Shown: piece by piece, positions 23,701 through 35,659 of the stretch
Numbering within the stretch: the first letter of the stretch is position 1
Layout of the letters: every line of letters starts with the position of its first letter
From: Datura wrightii
Lineage: Eukaryota; Streptophyta; Magnoliopsida; Solanales; Solanaceae
Direction: 5' to 3'
Assembly (NCBI GenBank): GCA_035772735.1
Contig: JASDFA010000007.1
Coordinates: 145,513,001 to 145,577,000, forward strand
DNA length: 64,000 nt
The notes under the pieces: model-generated
Databases searched by the model: none
What the model saw: the letters and a program-made list of their open reading frames with translations, nothing else
What the model was told of the DNA's origin: nothing
Position numbers and translations under genes: made by a program

Positions 23701-24972
23701 GGTATGTTGTTGTTAGCCAAGTGAATTCCTGTCAGTGCTAGGTAGCCCGGATGATAAGGTTTTTTCCTTGCCTTGTCCTTGTCTAAACATCAGGACCTTC
23801 ATTTGTCTTATTTTTGCATTATTTTTCTCAAGTAGAATCTCATATATGTTCCTATTTACTTGCTTTTACTGTTATCTATGTCTTACAGAAACATACATGA
23901 CTTTGTCTTCCATGCGTATGTATTTGCAGCGATCTTGTCTTGCTGCAGCAGAACTCAATGGTGCGTTATATGCTGTTGGTGGATATGATGGAAGCAATTA
24001 CCTGGCGTAAGTTATGAAATTGCCTTTTTGGCTCCTTTTTTGAACTGTATGTTTGAATGATACTTGATATATGTGTCATATCTCCTCCAATCACATTTAT
24101 AATTGTTAATATGTTCCCCAAGGAGGAGATTTGCTTGGTTTTCCAATCTGTTGCTCTCCTTATGCTGCTGACTATATGCGACTTTTAGCCAAAGGAATTC
24201 TGCAAACGTGCATGTGTAAAGGCAGTTGTTAAAGTTTTCTGCTCTGTTCTCCTGTCTCCTTTTTGATTAAATTGTACCACAGGACTGCCGAAAGATTTGA
24301 TCCAAGAGAACATTCCTGGACAAAAATTAGAAGTATGAGTACGAGCAGAGGATGCCATGCTTTGGCTGCATTGGATGGGAAGTTGTATGTTATCAGTTTC
24401 GTGCTTTTTGATTGCGTATCTAATATTATAATGCCTCCAAAAGGAGTAGAAGGTGCTTTCTCCTGAAGTCACCCTCTTTTTTCCGGTTTGGGCCGGGGAC
24501 CGGGTGCTATGCGTTATTTATAGCCTCTCCCGTTTGGGACGAATATCGTCTTGTTATTTATGTTTAGCTTCACAACTGCTATGCAGATATGCACTTGGTG
24601 GGTATGATGGGTCTACAATGGTGCCTAGCACTGAAATATATGACCCCCGTCTTGCAACATGGATGGTTGGGGAGCCAATGAAGTTTTCTAAAGGGTACCC
24701 AGCAGCTGTTGTTCTACAGGGGTCTATTTATGTGATTGGAGGGGTTCAATCTGATGAGAAACTTGTAGACGTGGTACTTAAACATTTTTTAAGTTGTTTT
24801 TCATCAAGCTTAGTTTCGATTATGTACATGTACATGTTGCCCCTGCTAGCTAACTCTCCGATCATGATTGCAGATTGAATATTATAAGGAGGGTCAAGGT
24901 TGGCAAACACCCAACTTGAAGGGAATTGGGAAAAGGTGTTTCTGCTCAGCTATAGTTTTATCAGATAACTGA
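17773..24972 (+). CDS. DCD-domain protein with C-terminal kelch repeats
   Basis: Exons: 17773-17944, 18163-18344, 18428-18871, five repeat exons (18961-19038, 19131-19208, 19301-19378, 19469-19546, 19638-19715), 19796-19873, 22677-22995, 23098-23297, 23930-24006, 24283-24384, 24587-24773, 24874-24972. All joins keep frame. With every repeat exon the protein is 749 residues; without them it is 619. Residues about 36-166 form a DCD (Development and Cell Death) domain, with GGVIFGC, LPLFLFNYSNRELHGIYEA and FPLE-like PIILDNYY segments. Then come a linker, a short coiled coil (LEQKLADAEEEIKQLK) and five to six kelch repeats with GGYDG/GGxxG turns and spaced Y..W pairs. The family belongs to stress and cell-death responsive plant proteins; the biochemical role is unresolved, and kelch domains usually bind proteins. 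The start follows directly after an acceptor and is the first ATG of the spliced frame. An alternative in-frame acceptor at 22626 would add 17 residues. Confidence 0.92.
18780..19795 (+). repeat. Tandem exon-intron duplication (~170-bp unit, five added copies)
   Basis: Exon 18428-18871 ends with a block that starts at TTTGGGAAAGAAATTTTTCAG (about 18773) and ends GCTCAG at 18871. The same block plus the following intron recurs with periods of 170, 170, 168 and 169 bp. Each copy has the exon AAATCACAGATGCT...GCTCAG (78 bp, 26 codons) behind acceptor ACTTTTCAG and before donor GTTCAACTTC. Copies encode KSQMLREEKN(E/D)(E/G)SSS then DLAVYP(A/T)VIAQ. Only the final intron copy ends with the separate acceptor TTGATTACAG (19795), presumably the original one. 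Base identity between copies is very high, with copies 2 and 3 nearly identical, which points to recent expansion. Confidence 0.93.
19881..20050. repeat. Tandem duplication, 89-bp period
   Basis: ATCTCGTAGCGATAGTGCCA at 19881 and AATCTCATAGCTATAGTGCC at 19970 begin two near-identical ~81-bp blocks, both ending ACACAGAAGACATGCACTAT. They lie just inside the 2.8-kb intron that follows the exon array. Confidence 0.8.
20599..21024. mobile_element. MITE-like element in the large DCD-kelch intron
   Basis: Begins GGGGCTGTTTGGTT and ends AATCAAAAGACCCC, which are imperfect inverted repeats. Interior words such as GGGATAA and TTATCCCA occur in both orientations. Length is 426 bp with no coding capacity. 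The flanking triplets (CAA and AAA) do not form a clean target duplication, so the ends are approximate. Confidence 0.5.
22310..22500 (+). pseudogene. LINE reverse-transcriptase remnant in intron
   Basis: The frame beginning at about 22317 reads CYDKKVSNKLKNKFCR then MVVRPKMLYGVN, matching the plant LINE signature of KLKGKFYR..VVRPAMLYGTECW. The downstream part (GTCAAGATGGG near 22510) looks frame-shifted. It is a short decayed fragment in the same orientation as the host gene, just upstream of the exon at 22677. Confidence 0.65.
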
Positions 24973-25252
24973 GTGCTGCTTTCAAAGTACAGAAGCTGCA
25001 TCCTGTTATGCATCCTTTGTTCGATTAGTAAGTTTAGTGTTTGCGATTTTGCAAATGATTTTTGAAGCCTAAAAGCACTTTTCTGAACAATGACAGTAGA
25101 GTTAAAAGTAATAGGCTTTGCTAGCCATATATTGCATATAACTTTCCAACTCTTATGGGAACATTTGTAAATCTCTAGTTCCTTTCATAACATTATGGTA
25201 AACAAAGGTTGACCTGAAATCAAGCTCTCAAGTCGTATGGCGAAACGCCTAC

Positions 25253-26718
25253 TTAGAGTTTGGAGAATTTGGTAGCCATTGTGGTATCATAGACCTTGAG
25301 AAAGAAGCGAGTTCTGGGAATGGAGAATCTATTCTGGCAAATGGTGCCGAGCGTAGCAATAAGTTTTCTCTTGACATCAGAGTTAATGCCACCCATGGAT
25401 ACAATCTCAGCAAATGCAGCTGGGTCCTTGTTCCCTCCAAATGATATGTCCACTGATCCTTTCAGTACAACCATCACAAACTGCCAAAGCACATACTTTC
25501 AAAACTTAAAATATGTACAACTACTAGGTTCTGCTAAAACCTTGAACATGTGTTGTAAATATTCCAAAAAGTATTAATAATTGATTGCAAATAGTACTCC
25601 TCTTTCCCAATATAATTATGACGTGGTATTTGGGTCTAGCTTTTCTAAGAAGTATTAATAATTGATTGCAAATAGTACTCCTCTGTCCCAATATATTATG
25701 ATGTGGTATTTGGGTCTAGCTTTAACCCCAACAATGTGGAACTTTAATCCACTCCAACACCTCCTTTACGTCCAAGCCCAACTGGAGCACAGAAGGGATG
25801 AAACCTATCTTTGCTCTATCATGTAAAAGTATGAACCTAACTTGATCCCAAAAGTTAGTTATTTTCCAAGTTCATAAAAGCAAACTACCATTTTATTTTC
25901 CAATCAATATGAGACTCTAACCTACTCCTAACATTTATGACACATTTTTTCTTTTAGTTAGTCTCAAAAAAGAATGACACATTTTCTTATTTGGCTAATA
26001 TTTAACTACTATCAACAGTTTACTCATGTTGAGTCCACTTATTTTGGCAAAACATCCATAAAAGTATACTCTTTCTATTTAAAATTTTATTTACTTTAAG
26101 GCAAGTTTTATTACATTGCAATTTTTTAAATTTCATATCCAATTAAACTATATCAAATAAATTGGGAAGGCAGTAGAAGTAATATTACAGTTACAGAGGA
26201 TCCCAGACACCTCATATCCATGTGGGCATTCACTGTGGTCAAAGTTTGGAACCAATAATAGTTGCACTAACTTTTCCAGTTAAGACACAAACTCCACACT
26301 CCACCAACTTAGATATGTTTTGGATAAGGAAAGTGTGAACCATTTTCAAACAAACTACTTTCATCTTTACAACTTGATAGTACAAAAATCAGTTGTCGAG
26401 AAGGTAAGTATTTTCTATATATGTAAAGACTGTTTAAAATTAATTTCAGCAAATATTAGATCCTGTCTCTGTATATCAAAGATAATATGATATGTCACTT
26501 TAGGCTAAAAATCTCACTACAGTTAGAAAATTCTGAATCCTCCTCGATCGCTAATCAATCATAACAACAACAATAATAATCATACGAATAAAGAAAAAAA
26601 TACATACGTTCTCGGGTTTTCCGATGATAGAAGCAACAGCTTTGGTGGCTTCAGAGAAGAAATCAGCAGTGTCAAGTCCATCCAGATTCACGTTTGTTGA
26701 AAGATTAAAGCAAGGCAT
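25253..26718 (-). CDS. MDL3: MIF/D-DT-like tautomerase-fold protein with PTS1 (MDL3 type)
   Basis: Two exons, 26608-26718 and 25253-25480, joined in phase 0, give 112 residues, close to the usual ~115 for this family. The protein starts MPCFNLSTNV: Pro2, which becomes the N-terminal residue after Met removal, is the catalytic base of MIF-type tautomerases. K34 of IIGKPEN is the conserved partner lysine. The stretch FVMVVLKGSVDISFGG forms the central beta-alpha-beta segment, followed by EIVSMGGI. The C-terminus is SKL, a canonical peroxisomal targeting signal type 1, which in Arabidopsis marks MDL3 rather than the cytosolic MDL1 and MDL2. In-planta substrates of the family are not established. 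The gene is convergent with the DCD-kelch gene, with a 280-bp gap between the stop codons. Its 1.1-kb intron carries an 81-bp tandem duplication. Confidence 0.93.
25571..25725. repeat. Tandem duplication, 81-bp period, in the MDL3 intron
   Basis: GTATTAATAATTGATTGCAA begins at 25571 and again at 25652. Each is followed by ATAGTACTCCTCT, TCCCAATATA and GTGGTATTTGGGTCTAGCTTT. The copies differ by a few bases. Confidence 0.85.
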
Positions 26719-26817
26719 GATTTAATTTCTTTGTAGTTTGTTTTCTGTTATATGAAAGGAAGAATAAAGTAGAGAAGAGAGTGTGTTTTCCTTTCCAAAA
26801 AAGCTGTGAAACTTTAC

Positions 26818-26825
26818 TATTTATA
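26818..26825 (-). promoter_or_regulatory. TATA box of MDL3
   Basis: The minus strand reads CTATAAATAG, a near-ideal plant TATA box, about 100 bp upstream of the ATG at 26718. That leaves room for a leader of roughly 65-70 bp. Confidence 0.6.
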
Positions 26826-26829
26826 GAAT

Positions 26830-28466
26830 CCGAAATTAGAAGGAAATATAATCATGTGGCTGCAACTTACTCATCCGTCTATGTCAAATTATTTTTAAAA
26901 TTAGTTGGTGTTAAATTATTTATCGTTTTAAAAATTATTTTTCTTTATTTTATCTTTAATAAGGAAATTGTTCTTGAAAATTATAAATATTTATGGCACA
27001 TAAATAGATAAGGACGGCATAATATGATTAGAGGCCTAAAGCTAAATTTCAACAAGAGGCTTGATATGTATCTTTAAAAGAAAAAGTCATACATGTATAA
27101 TCTATATTATATTAAAAATGTGAAGGCCCTTAGAAATATTGATAGAACTTTTTGCACTTCATTAAAAGATATCGTAATAGATAAAATCATCATTTATTAA
27201 TTTTTTAAATTATTAATTTTTTGTTGTTATTTTGAAATTTTTCATAGAGTTAAAAGAAAATCTCATACCGAAAATTTTCATAAAATTTCCACATTTTTTT
27301 TACTGAAAATTTTGATAAAGTTAAAAAGTTCCATATGGAAATTTCCATAAAGTTTCTACCAAGTTTCCATGCCTTCTATTTTTTTCCATAAAGTTTCCAT
27401 GCCTTCTATTTTTTTACTATTTTTTCATATCGAAATTTCCATAAAGTTTACTATTTCCATGCCTTCTATTTATTTTACATTTTTTCATACCGAAAATTTT
27501 CAAAAAGTTTATTATTTCCACGCCTACTATTCGTAGCATAACTTTATTTGTAGTGTAAACTTAAAAATAAATCCTAAATTTTCATTTCCTTTTTAATGGT
27601 CACGAATTTTTTTCCCAACTCCTATAAAAAAAATTATAATTGCATAATTTGATTCATCAATATTTTTGATTCAATGTCCAACTTTTGTATGTTTTTATAC
27701 TTGTCTTAGAATCTATCTTTTTTGTCATGTTTTGAATTTTTTTTTCATGTTCATGTTTTGAATTTTTTTTTCATGTTCATGTTTTGAATTTGAAAAAAAA
27801 AATAGTAAGCTTAAGTTGTTTATATTCAAAATAATTTAATTTAGATTGTCTCTTTTAATTGATGCTAATATTGATATTATGATTTAAATTTTGTGTTATT
27901 TCTAACTAACATTCTTCATCTACTCATAGAGTCACGAGTTTTAACTATTTAGGTAGAGTAACCTCCTCATCTCATTAAATAAATTTTTTTTATAAACTTA
28001 TAGATTATTATAATTATAACACTTGTACACAATTTATTTTAGATAATCTGGCAATAGAAACTAAAAAGAATTTCGTGAACAAAATTGTGTCAATTAACAA
28101 TTTTATGATACTTCTGAATCTTATATGTCTAATTATAAAATTCAAGCGTAATCGAAAATTTATAACTTTAATGGGACGAATCATCAGAAATAGAGGATGA
28201 GTTGCTACAAAAACTAATTACTTAAAAATCTATTTACAATATACCAAGGTACGATATTAAACATTGTGTTTGATAAATTTCATATCTTTTAATTGCACTA
28301 ATTTTTTTATTTTGTGAAGGAAATTTTGAAATATCTTTTACGTCTATCAGTAGAATGTGGATAAATCCTACTTTTGTAAAAGCAATTGCTCTCCAAAAAT
28401 GGTAAATATATGTTCTAAATATTTGAATTAGAAATTATTATAAAATATAGTTACTATAATTTAATA
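26830..28466. other. AT-rich intergenic with short tandem words
   Basis: At 27330-27530 there is a loose array of TTTCCATAAAGTTTCCATGCC / CTTCTATTTTTTT words. At 27731-27789 TGTTTTGAATTTTTTTTTCA is repeated with a 29-bp period. No gene is seen. Confidence 0.5.
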
Positions 28467-28730
28467 ATCCCTCTGTTTCATTTTAATAGCTAGATATACT
28501 AAAAATAGTTGTTTCAAAATATTTGCTAGTTTCAAAATTCAAGAGATAATTGATCATATTTTTCCAATTCCATCTTTAGTACTTAAAGTCATTCTAAAAT
28601 GTGAAAACAATTATTATTGTATGTTTTCAAAAAATTAATTTAATTATATTAGTCAAATTACCATCACTATTAATTTTTTCTTAATAGGTATGCAAATCTT
28701 ATCCTATCAATTAAAATAAATGAGAGAGAG
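28467..28730. mobile_element. Stowaway-like MITE
   Basis: Left end ATCCCTCTGTTTCATTTTAA pairs with the reverse complement of the right end, CTCTCTCTCATTTATTTTAA. The element is flanked by TA on both sides (28465-28466 and 28731-28732), the Stowaway target site. Length is 264 bp. The interior TTTAGTACTTAAAGTCATTC is shared, in some orientation, with the elements at 33962, 42967, 58690 and 60605. Confidence 0.75.
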
Positions 28731-28950
28731 TAATATGCAGGTATGGTAGCAAGAAGACATAATGCAAAAAAGATATAACTATAATGTCAAGTTTAACAAT
28801 AAGAATGTCTATAGAAGTGAAAATTGGAGATATCATATATCATACCTTAGTCATTTAATATTTTTAAAAATAATTATCATTTAAATCATTATTTTCTTTA
28901 AATAACTATAATTATTCATTTGCTATTTTCTTTAAATTAAATGATAACAT

Positions 28951-31900
28951 TGTCACGCCCCACTTTGGGAGGCATAACTAGCTGTAATTTGACTGACCTG
29001 GCTAAGCCTATACACATCTGGTGCAAGCCTGCAACTCGACTCAAGAGAACAACGGGCTATATCTCGGCTGTAAACACAGCCTCCGGCCGACAAGGCCTTA
29101 TAGCCACCTGTAAAAGAAAACAGTTAACCAGCAACAGACAATAACAGGGAATCCTATGCGGGCCGACAAGACCACCATGATATCTATTTATAACTAACAT
29201 GAAAATCAGGCGTTGTACTAGTCCCCACACGGCCAACACGTAAAATAAGACATATATGGGCCCCAACGGCCAACGATACCCAATTAACTGACAACTGTAG
29301 CCTGCAAGCCACTGAAAATACAAATAGTGGTCGGGACAAGGCCCCGGCCTACCCAGATGCTATACAAATGAAGGACTGCAATTGCTACAACCTGGCAACT
29401 TCGAATGAAAGAAGTTGGCCAACTGCTAACTCTGAACAACTGTCACTGAGGATCCTGAATTCTGTCTGTCTAAACCTGCAGGCAAGTAATGTAGTGAATA
29501 TTGAAGGCAATAAACTTAAATAAGCTGATAAAGACTGGAAGTAAATAGGAAGAAGGGCAGAAAGATTAACCTGTACGCCTGCTTATTGGTAATCTGCATC
29601 TAACCAACACTACATGTACGTGAGCTAAGACTGTATAATTACATATTCATAAACTATAACTAGCAGACAAGAATACAAACAAGAATCTCACCTGGCCCCC
29701 ATAAGCCTGAAGGTACAAGAAGCACAGAAATAACTTACCCGGGCCCCCATAAGTCCTGGAAGTACACCTCAATCTATATACCCCTATCTAGGTTTCTATG
29801 ACTATATTGGTGCTATAGCCAACCTACCTGTCCCTCTGGGTCTGCAACTGAACCCGCTTGACTCCTAATCTATAGTTGCGTATGAGTCTAGTGGACTCCT
29901 GATATCTGCACCCCGGGCACCAGGCTCAACGGGGTTGTGGCCGATATGGCATAAAATAGTCCAACCATGGAATGGACAGTATAAGGACCTGAGACCCCAT
30001 TTTTGTTCCTCGCGGATGGCATGCTGCTCCTTGGAGCGACGTCATCTAGCCCCTGGTGGGCGTCGACACAGCTAATAACCCTAGGGAGGTCACGGAAGGC
30101 TCCTAAGTAAGGGCAACTCCAACCAAGGTGCTGTACTGAAATCTCAATCTAGCCACTCAAAAGGCGCATCTGGCCTTATGGACCTAACGCTACCACTGCT
30201 TGCCCCCTTGGATAGTCTGTAAGGCTGCTTGTAGGCACACCGTGCATCTATATCTGATTAGAAGATCCTGGTAGTGATCATGATCTCTAATGGTCTGAAC
30301 TGGATAGAGCGAGATCTGGAGTGGCCTAACAATACTCTGAATGTCCTACTCGGACAACTATAACTCATAAACAACCGTGGGGTCGCGGAAAACTAGTTAC
30401 TTGGTCCCTCTGCTTGGAACGGCTGTAGGGTTGTTACTGACTAAACATGCTTTTGGGCGGTCGGCCCCTAATCCTCCATAGGCAGCTTACTGACTTTCTT
30501 AGCCTGAGGGTAGTGTTGTACTAACACGATGCTGGTCCTTTAGACCCTATCTTGGTTTGGTCGAATCTTATGTGACTTTTCTGGGCGATTACTAACCTTA
30601 AAAATAAGTCTATATAGATCTAGCCACTCACAGCGATCTGCACCTGCGTATCTTATAAGAACAGGTTGGGGCGTTGGCCCTGCCTCTAGTTGCTAATAAG
30701 GTCCCCTTCCTTAGGGTACCCACGGGTCTATTTGACCTGGATGACTGGGCTGGCTTCTTGGGCGACCTGTATGACGAATGCTAAGTCAACTAGGACTGAC
30801 AATCACTGGTAATAGCTAACTAGATGGCAGACTGTCACTTAGTTCACTAGACATCCCCTAGGCTGCTGACTCTAAAATATGGCCTTCCTATCTACATTTC
30901 TGGCCCTGGGGCGTAAGCGTACGCCAATGGCCTCTGGGCGTGCTTCACTAACAATATAGGCGCCAAACTAGTGGCTATATGGAGCTGCGCCTATGCTGTT
31001 CAACTTACTAACTCATGCCTAATAACTATCTACGAGCTTCTAAGGTCTAGGCCTGATCATAATACATCCAATTCCACTAGTACAATATACTAAAAACCGA
31101 TGAGTTCCTATGATGCTTCCAGCTTGTATCACACTTGAGATGTTCTTTCTTGACAAAGGATACTGTAATCTAATCTATATACGTTTTCTAACAGCTAAAT
31201 CCAACCTATATCCCTTCATAGTCTACGAACAATAGCTAACCATAAGATATCTGATTACAATCTACTGATAGCAACTCTATGCAACATGAGGAACCATTAT
31301 TTCCATTCAAGAACATAAGTCGTATCATTTACGATGAGAATAGCTTGCCGAAGAGATAAGACTTACATCTTCGATCGCAGATTCCCGATTATCTGACGAG
31401 TTTCAATTGTGTTCAACAACTCTTTCCAACTGTAGCCGTAATATTGGGAGAAAAAGGGACTAATTTTAATACCAAATTCGGCCAAAATAATAACTTTTGA
31501 TACTAATACAATAATACTTCAACTTTGCAGAATACGGCCAAAAACCTATAACTTCACGAGAGTTCAGAAGAGAGAAATGCTTACTTGATACTTGTGGCTG
31601 ATTAGGAATTAATTTGGAGCAATTCTGATAACTTCTACTCGACGGGGCTACGATTTGCCGGGCAAATTTCAAGAAACTAACTCCGTAGTAATGCTCCCTG
31701 CAGGCTTATAATTCGATACCTGAAGTTAATTTGAATTTGGACGGAGTTTGGCAGCGTAAACGAAAGAAATTTGGGTGAAAGTTGTGTGGTTCTCTCTTGC
31801 TGGCCGAGGGGTTGTTTATTTGATATGTTAAATCAAATGATCAACTTAATATATATAATACTTGGCGGTGGACACAAGGTCCGTGTCACGGACCCCAACG

Positions 31901-32118
31901 CGACAAGCCAGGGCCGTGCCACGGCGCCCAATGCGCAGGGAGGGGGTCCGTGACACATTGCCCCTCTGTGGCAGCATGTCCGGCCTTCTCCCTTGCAATC
32001 TCGATTCCGTGCTCGTTCGACCTTTTTTCGGGCCCTTCCTCGTACATGTCGAACTCTAAAACTCTTGACTAACGTATGAATAGGCAGACTAAACGTTACG
32101 AACTTACGGGGTGTAACA
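28951..32118. mobile_element. Probable solo LTR (~3.17 kb)
   Basis: Starts TGTCACGCCCC and ends GGGGTGTAACA: TG...CA ends with imperfect inverted termini, as in LTRs. Flanks are AACAT (28946-28950) and AACAC (32119-32123), a four-of-five-base match to a 5-bp target duplication. GC content is clearly higher than on either side, and there are stops in all frames with no gag or pol. Length is typical of the long LTRs of some Ty3/gypsy lineages. Absence of internal domains argues for a solo LTR left by LTR-LTR recombination, but a non-autonomous element is possible. Confidence 0.65.
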
Positions 32119-33961
32119 AACACAAAGGTAGAAGTTTAAAATTATGTCATAACTAAATATTTAAAGTACAAAATCTCATAGCAAATTATCATTCACTTTT
32201 CTACCCCTTTAAAAATAGAGTTTTGTTTCCACTAATTTTGATGTTTCTTAATTTAGACGATCAATTATAAAAATAAATAAATGTGTGATATCAATTAATT
32301 AGTGCCAAAACAAATCAGTAATAATTCACAAAATAATTTTGCAAGTGCTAATTATTTAAATAAATAGCTTATACTATATGTTCTATTTTACTATGCAACT
32401 TTGTATTGCAATGCATCTTCATAATGCTAATATTTATATTAAGTCTTAATATGTTAATAGTGTATTAATATAATTTTTGTAATAATTAACATGAAATATA
32501 CATGTAATCTGTTCTAATGTGCTATACAACTTTATATTACAATACATCTTCGTAACGTTATTTATATTAAATACTAATCCATTAATAGTATACTTATACA
32601 TATTTTGTAATAATTAACATGAAATACATATATGCATGCATTAAGTGCTCATGTAATTAAAATGAATCAATCAAACGCTATTTCCGCGATTTTTATTCAA
32701 TGAAGCAAGTATTAGAGCAAAATTGAAGAAAGAACTATTGGATTGGATCAAACTTTTAAACATAATTATTTATTAACTATTTAACTTAAAATTTATAATT
32801 TTCTTTATAAATTCTTATATATTTATACAAACACATATTTTTAATATTATTTACGCTATTTTAAAATTTTTATTTTTATTAATATAAGGAACACACACGT
32901 TTAATTAAAATCTAGCTTTTGACTTTTTAACATATAAAAATTTTTAGTAATTTTTATCTACCTCATAATTTTTCCTGAGATATTGTGTATGTAATAGAAC
33001 CTGATTTAAGAAATTAATAATATAATATCAAAATAATTGTTTGATATTTCAATAATTCCGCAATACAATTTATTCAATAATCTAATACTCTTCAGTTCTT
33101 ATTTTTAATAGAGCAATATAGCTTATTAAAAATATGAACTCTAAAAATATGAAAAATAAAATAATAATGTAGGTATCTCAGTAATAATGCTAATTGTAGA
33201 ATGTAAATAACACTGAATTTTAAATAAGAGTATAGGGGGAATGATTTTCTTTCTCCAATCACAGAAATAAAAAGTTATCTTTTTTTTTTTACAACAGATT
33301 TCACTTTTTTACTTTGAAATACTTAATAATTTTTAATTGAAAAATTAACGTATAAACCTATTGTAGGTGAAAATTGTGTCTCGTCATTTCTTAATCAAAG
33401 ATCTCGAGTTTAAGCTTTGAAATAAAAAAATATTGCTAGAGATTGTCCTATCCTTTATAGTCCTTAAGCGCTACAAATTAAATTAATCGGGGGGCTCCAA
33501 TATAAATATCAAATATCAGATGAAACATAAAAAAAAAAAAAAGAGCCCAAAAATTTTGGAGCCTAAAATCCTTGCTTTAGTTGCTTGCCCCTCTAACCGA
33601 TAAATAGAATAAATATTCAATGAATAGGTATTATATCTTAAGGCATAAATAAAGTAAAAAAGAAATTTTAGTAGTTCAGTTGGTTGTATGAACTTTCACC
33701 TTGTTGGTGAGGATTCGATTTTTCACCTTATAATCCCCTTTTTTATTTTTCCTTTTTCTATCTTCGATGTAATATAGGAAAAAGTAAGATAATCAAAATC
33801 TTTCTTAATTAATATTTTTTAAGAAATGAATAAAAAAATACTGACATATAATTTGAGACGGAGAGAGTACTTTTTTCTCATCACCCTTTTGCACAATTGC
33901 ACCTACCTAATAATATCGTGTCTTTTTTTCTTTTTTCTTTCCTCTTTATAGTCAGAAGGTA
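32119..33961. other. AT-rich intergenic; SINE-like tRNA remnant near 33670
   Basis: Near 33670-33760, TAGTTCAGTTGG (A box-like) and GAGGATTCGATTT (B box-like) stand about 35 bases apart, followed by T-rich DNA. This is consistent with a decayed tRNA-derived SINE. Two local words around 32390-32520 (ATGTTCTATTTTACTATGCAACTTT and GTGCTATACAACTTTATATTACAATACATCTTCG) show a ~140-bp tandem duplication between about 32375-32500 and 32515-32640. No gene is seen. Confidence 0.4.
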
Positions 33962-34222
33962 CCCTCTTCATTTCAGTTTAATTGTTAGGTGTATTAAAAA
34001 TAATTATCTCAAAATACTTGTTAGTTTTAAAACTTAATAGATAATTGATCATGTCTTTTTCAATTCTACCCTTAGTACTTAAAGTCATTCTAAAATATTA
34101 AAAGAATTATGATTGTATGTTTCAAAAAAATTAATAGGGTTATATTAGTAAATTACCATCACTACTAATTTTTTTAATGAATATGTAAATCTTATCCTAA
34201 TAATTAAAAAAACACGATAAAG
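33962..34222. mobile_element. Degenerate Stowaway-like MITE
   Basis: Begins CCCTCTTCATTTCAGTTTAA after TA and ends near AAAGTA. The interior CCCTTAGTACTTAAAGTCAT and ATTAGTAAATTACCATCACT closely match the copy at 28467-28730, in the same orientation. Confidence 0.6.
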
Positions 34223-34914
34223 TAATAAATAGAATATTTGTGTTTATTCTGTTTGGAAATATGCCATTTAATAAAGGGGAAAAAGAAAAGTTACATTATT
34301 GAATTCTTGCAACATCTTTATTAAAGTTTTTTCAATCGCTACCATAGAGCCAAATTCAAAATCTAACTTTCTTTCAAATAGTATCTTTTTAATTGAATTT
34401 TATATGTCAATAAATGAAAACACCCTTTTGGCATGGTCCAATATGCACCCAAAAAAGAAAAACATAAATAGAAAGGATTCGATTCGTGTTCGATTTGAAT
34501 TTAACTATATTATGACATAAAATTTAATTGTATTTAACTTAACTTAAAATAGTCTTTAACAAAAGATAGGATAGATTTGAATCTACTCCTGTCTCCTGAT
34601 AATAAAAAAATAAATCTGATTCGATTCGAGCTTAGCCTAATACCTAGATTTAATTATAACTAGATGACATGATAACAATTTGAATTTTTTAATCAATTAA
34701 TTAAGATTTTCTTCTTTTTTTTTCTTCTAAAAAGTTATTTTCCTGATAAAAAAGAAATGATAATTCGGTAAATATCCGAATTATAATTTGACAATGTTGT
34801 GAGTATGTCATCTTTGTTTGACTTGCTTTGTTTCTACACATAATTTTAGTCAATTAATTATTCTTTTCATAAACTCCTTTTTTAAATAAAAGAAGAGATG
34901 ATAAATACCCGAAT

Positions 34915-34951
<37 letters not shown>

Positions 34952-35627
34952 AGACTTAGATGCATGTTGATGTGGCATGTCTCTAAGAGCGTCCTTCATA
35001 TTTTTATTTTTTCTTATTTTTTTGAATATTTTCTCCATTTAAAATTATTTTTTAATTTATTTATTTATTTATTATTGTCATTTAATGTTATCACAATATA
35101 TAGAAAGTGTTAACTATAGCATATTTAACATAATTAAGAAAAAAAAATATAATTAAGAGATTTAAAAGAATAATTTCTTAAAATCTATCTATATTTATAT
35201 ATAACATAAAGTTAGGCATTAGATAAGTGATGTGGCACCTCTCTTTGGACAAGAATTTTATTTATCTTTTTTCTCATTTTTTTCTTTTGATAATTTTTCT
35301 CACATTTTTAGTTACTTATTATTATATAAAAATAAATATCTCAAAAATTACTACTCCACTTATTTTTATTCTTAATTATAATATTAAAAGCCTAAATATT
35401 TACTACTGCAGCCTTTCATTTTATCAATAAAAATAAAAATATGTTAAAATGATATGTTGCGTGTGTGTGTGTATTATATTACTATATAAGTGGGAAACTC
35501 CTTAGTTAAAAACTTGAATTACCAAAATGTCAATTAAATAATAAATAATTATTTTATCCTTTACTTAAATACTACTCCTATTAATAATTTTGTACAAAAA
35601 AGTAAATTTAACTTTTAAAAATTGTAA

Positions 35628-35659
<32 letters not shown>

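Noticed and set aside
31833..32123. 96-codon minus-strand open frame in GC-rich DNA
   Set aside because: Inside the solo LTR, arginine/proline-rich from base composition, and overlapped by a frame on the other strand.
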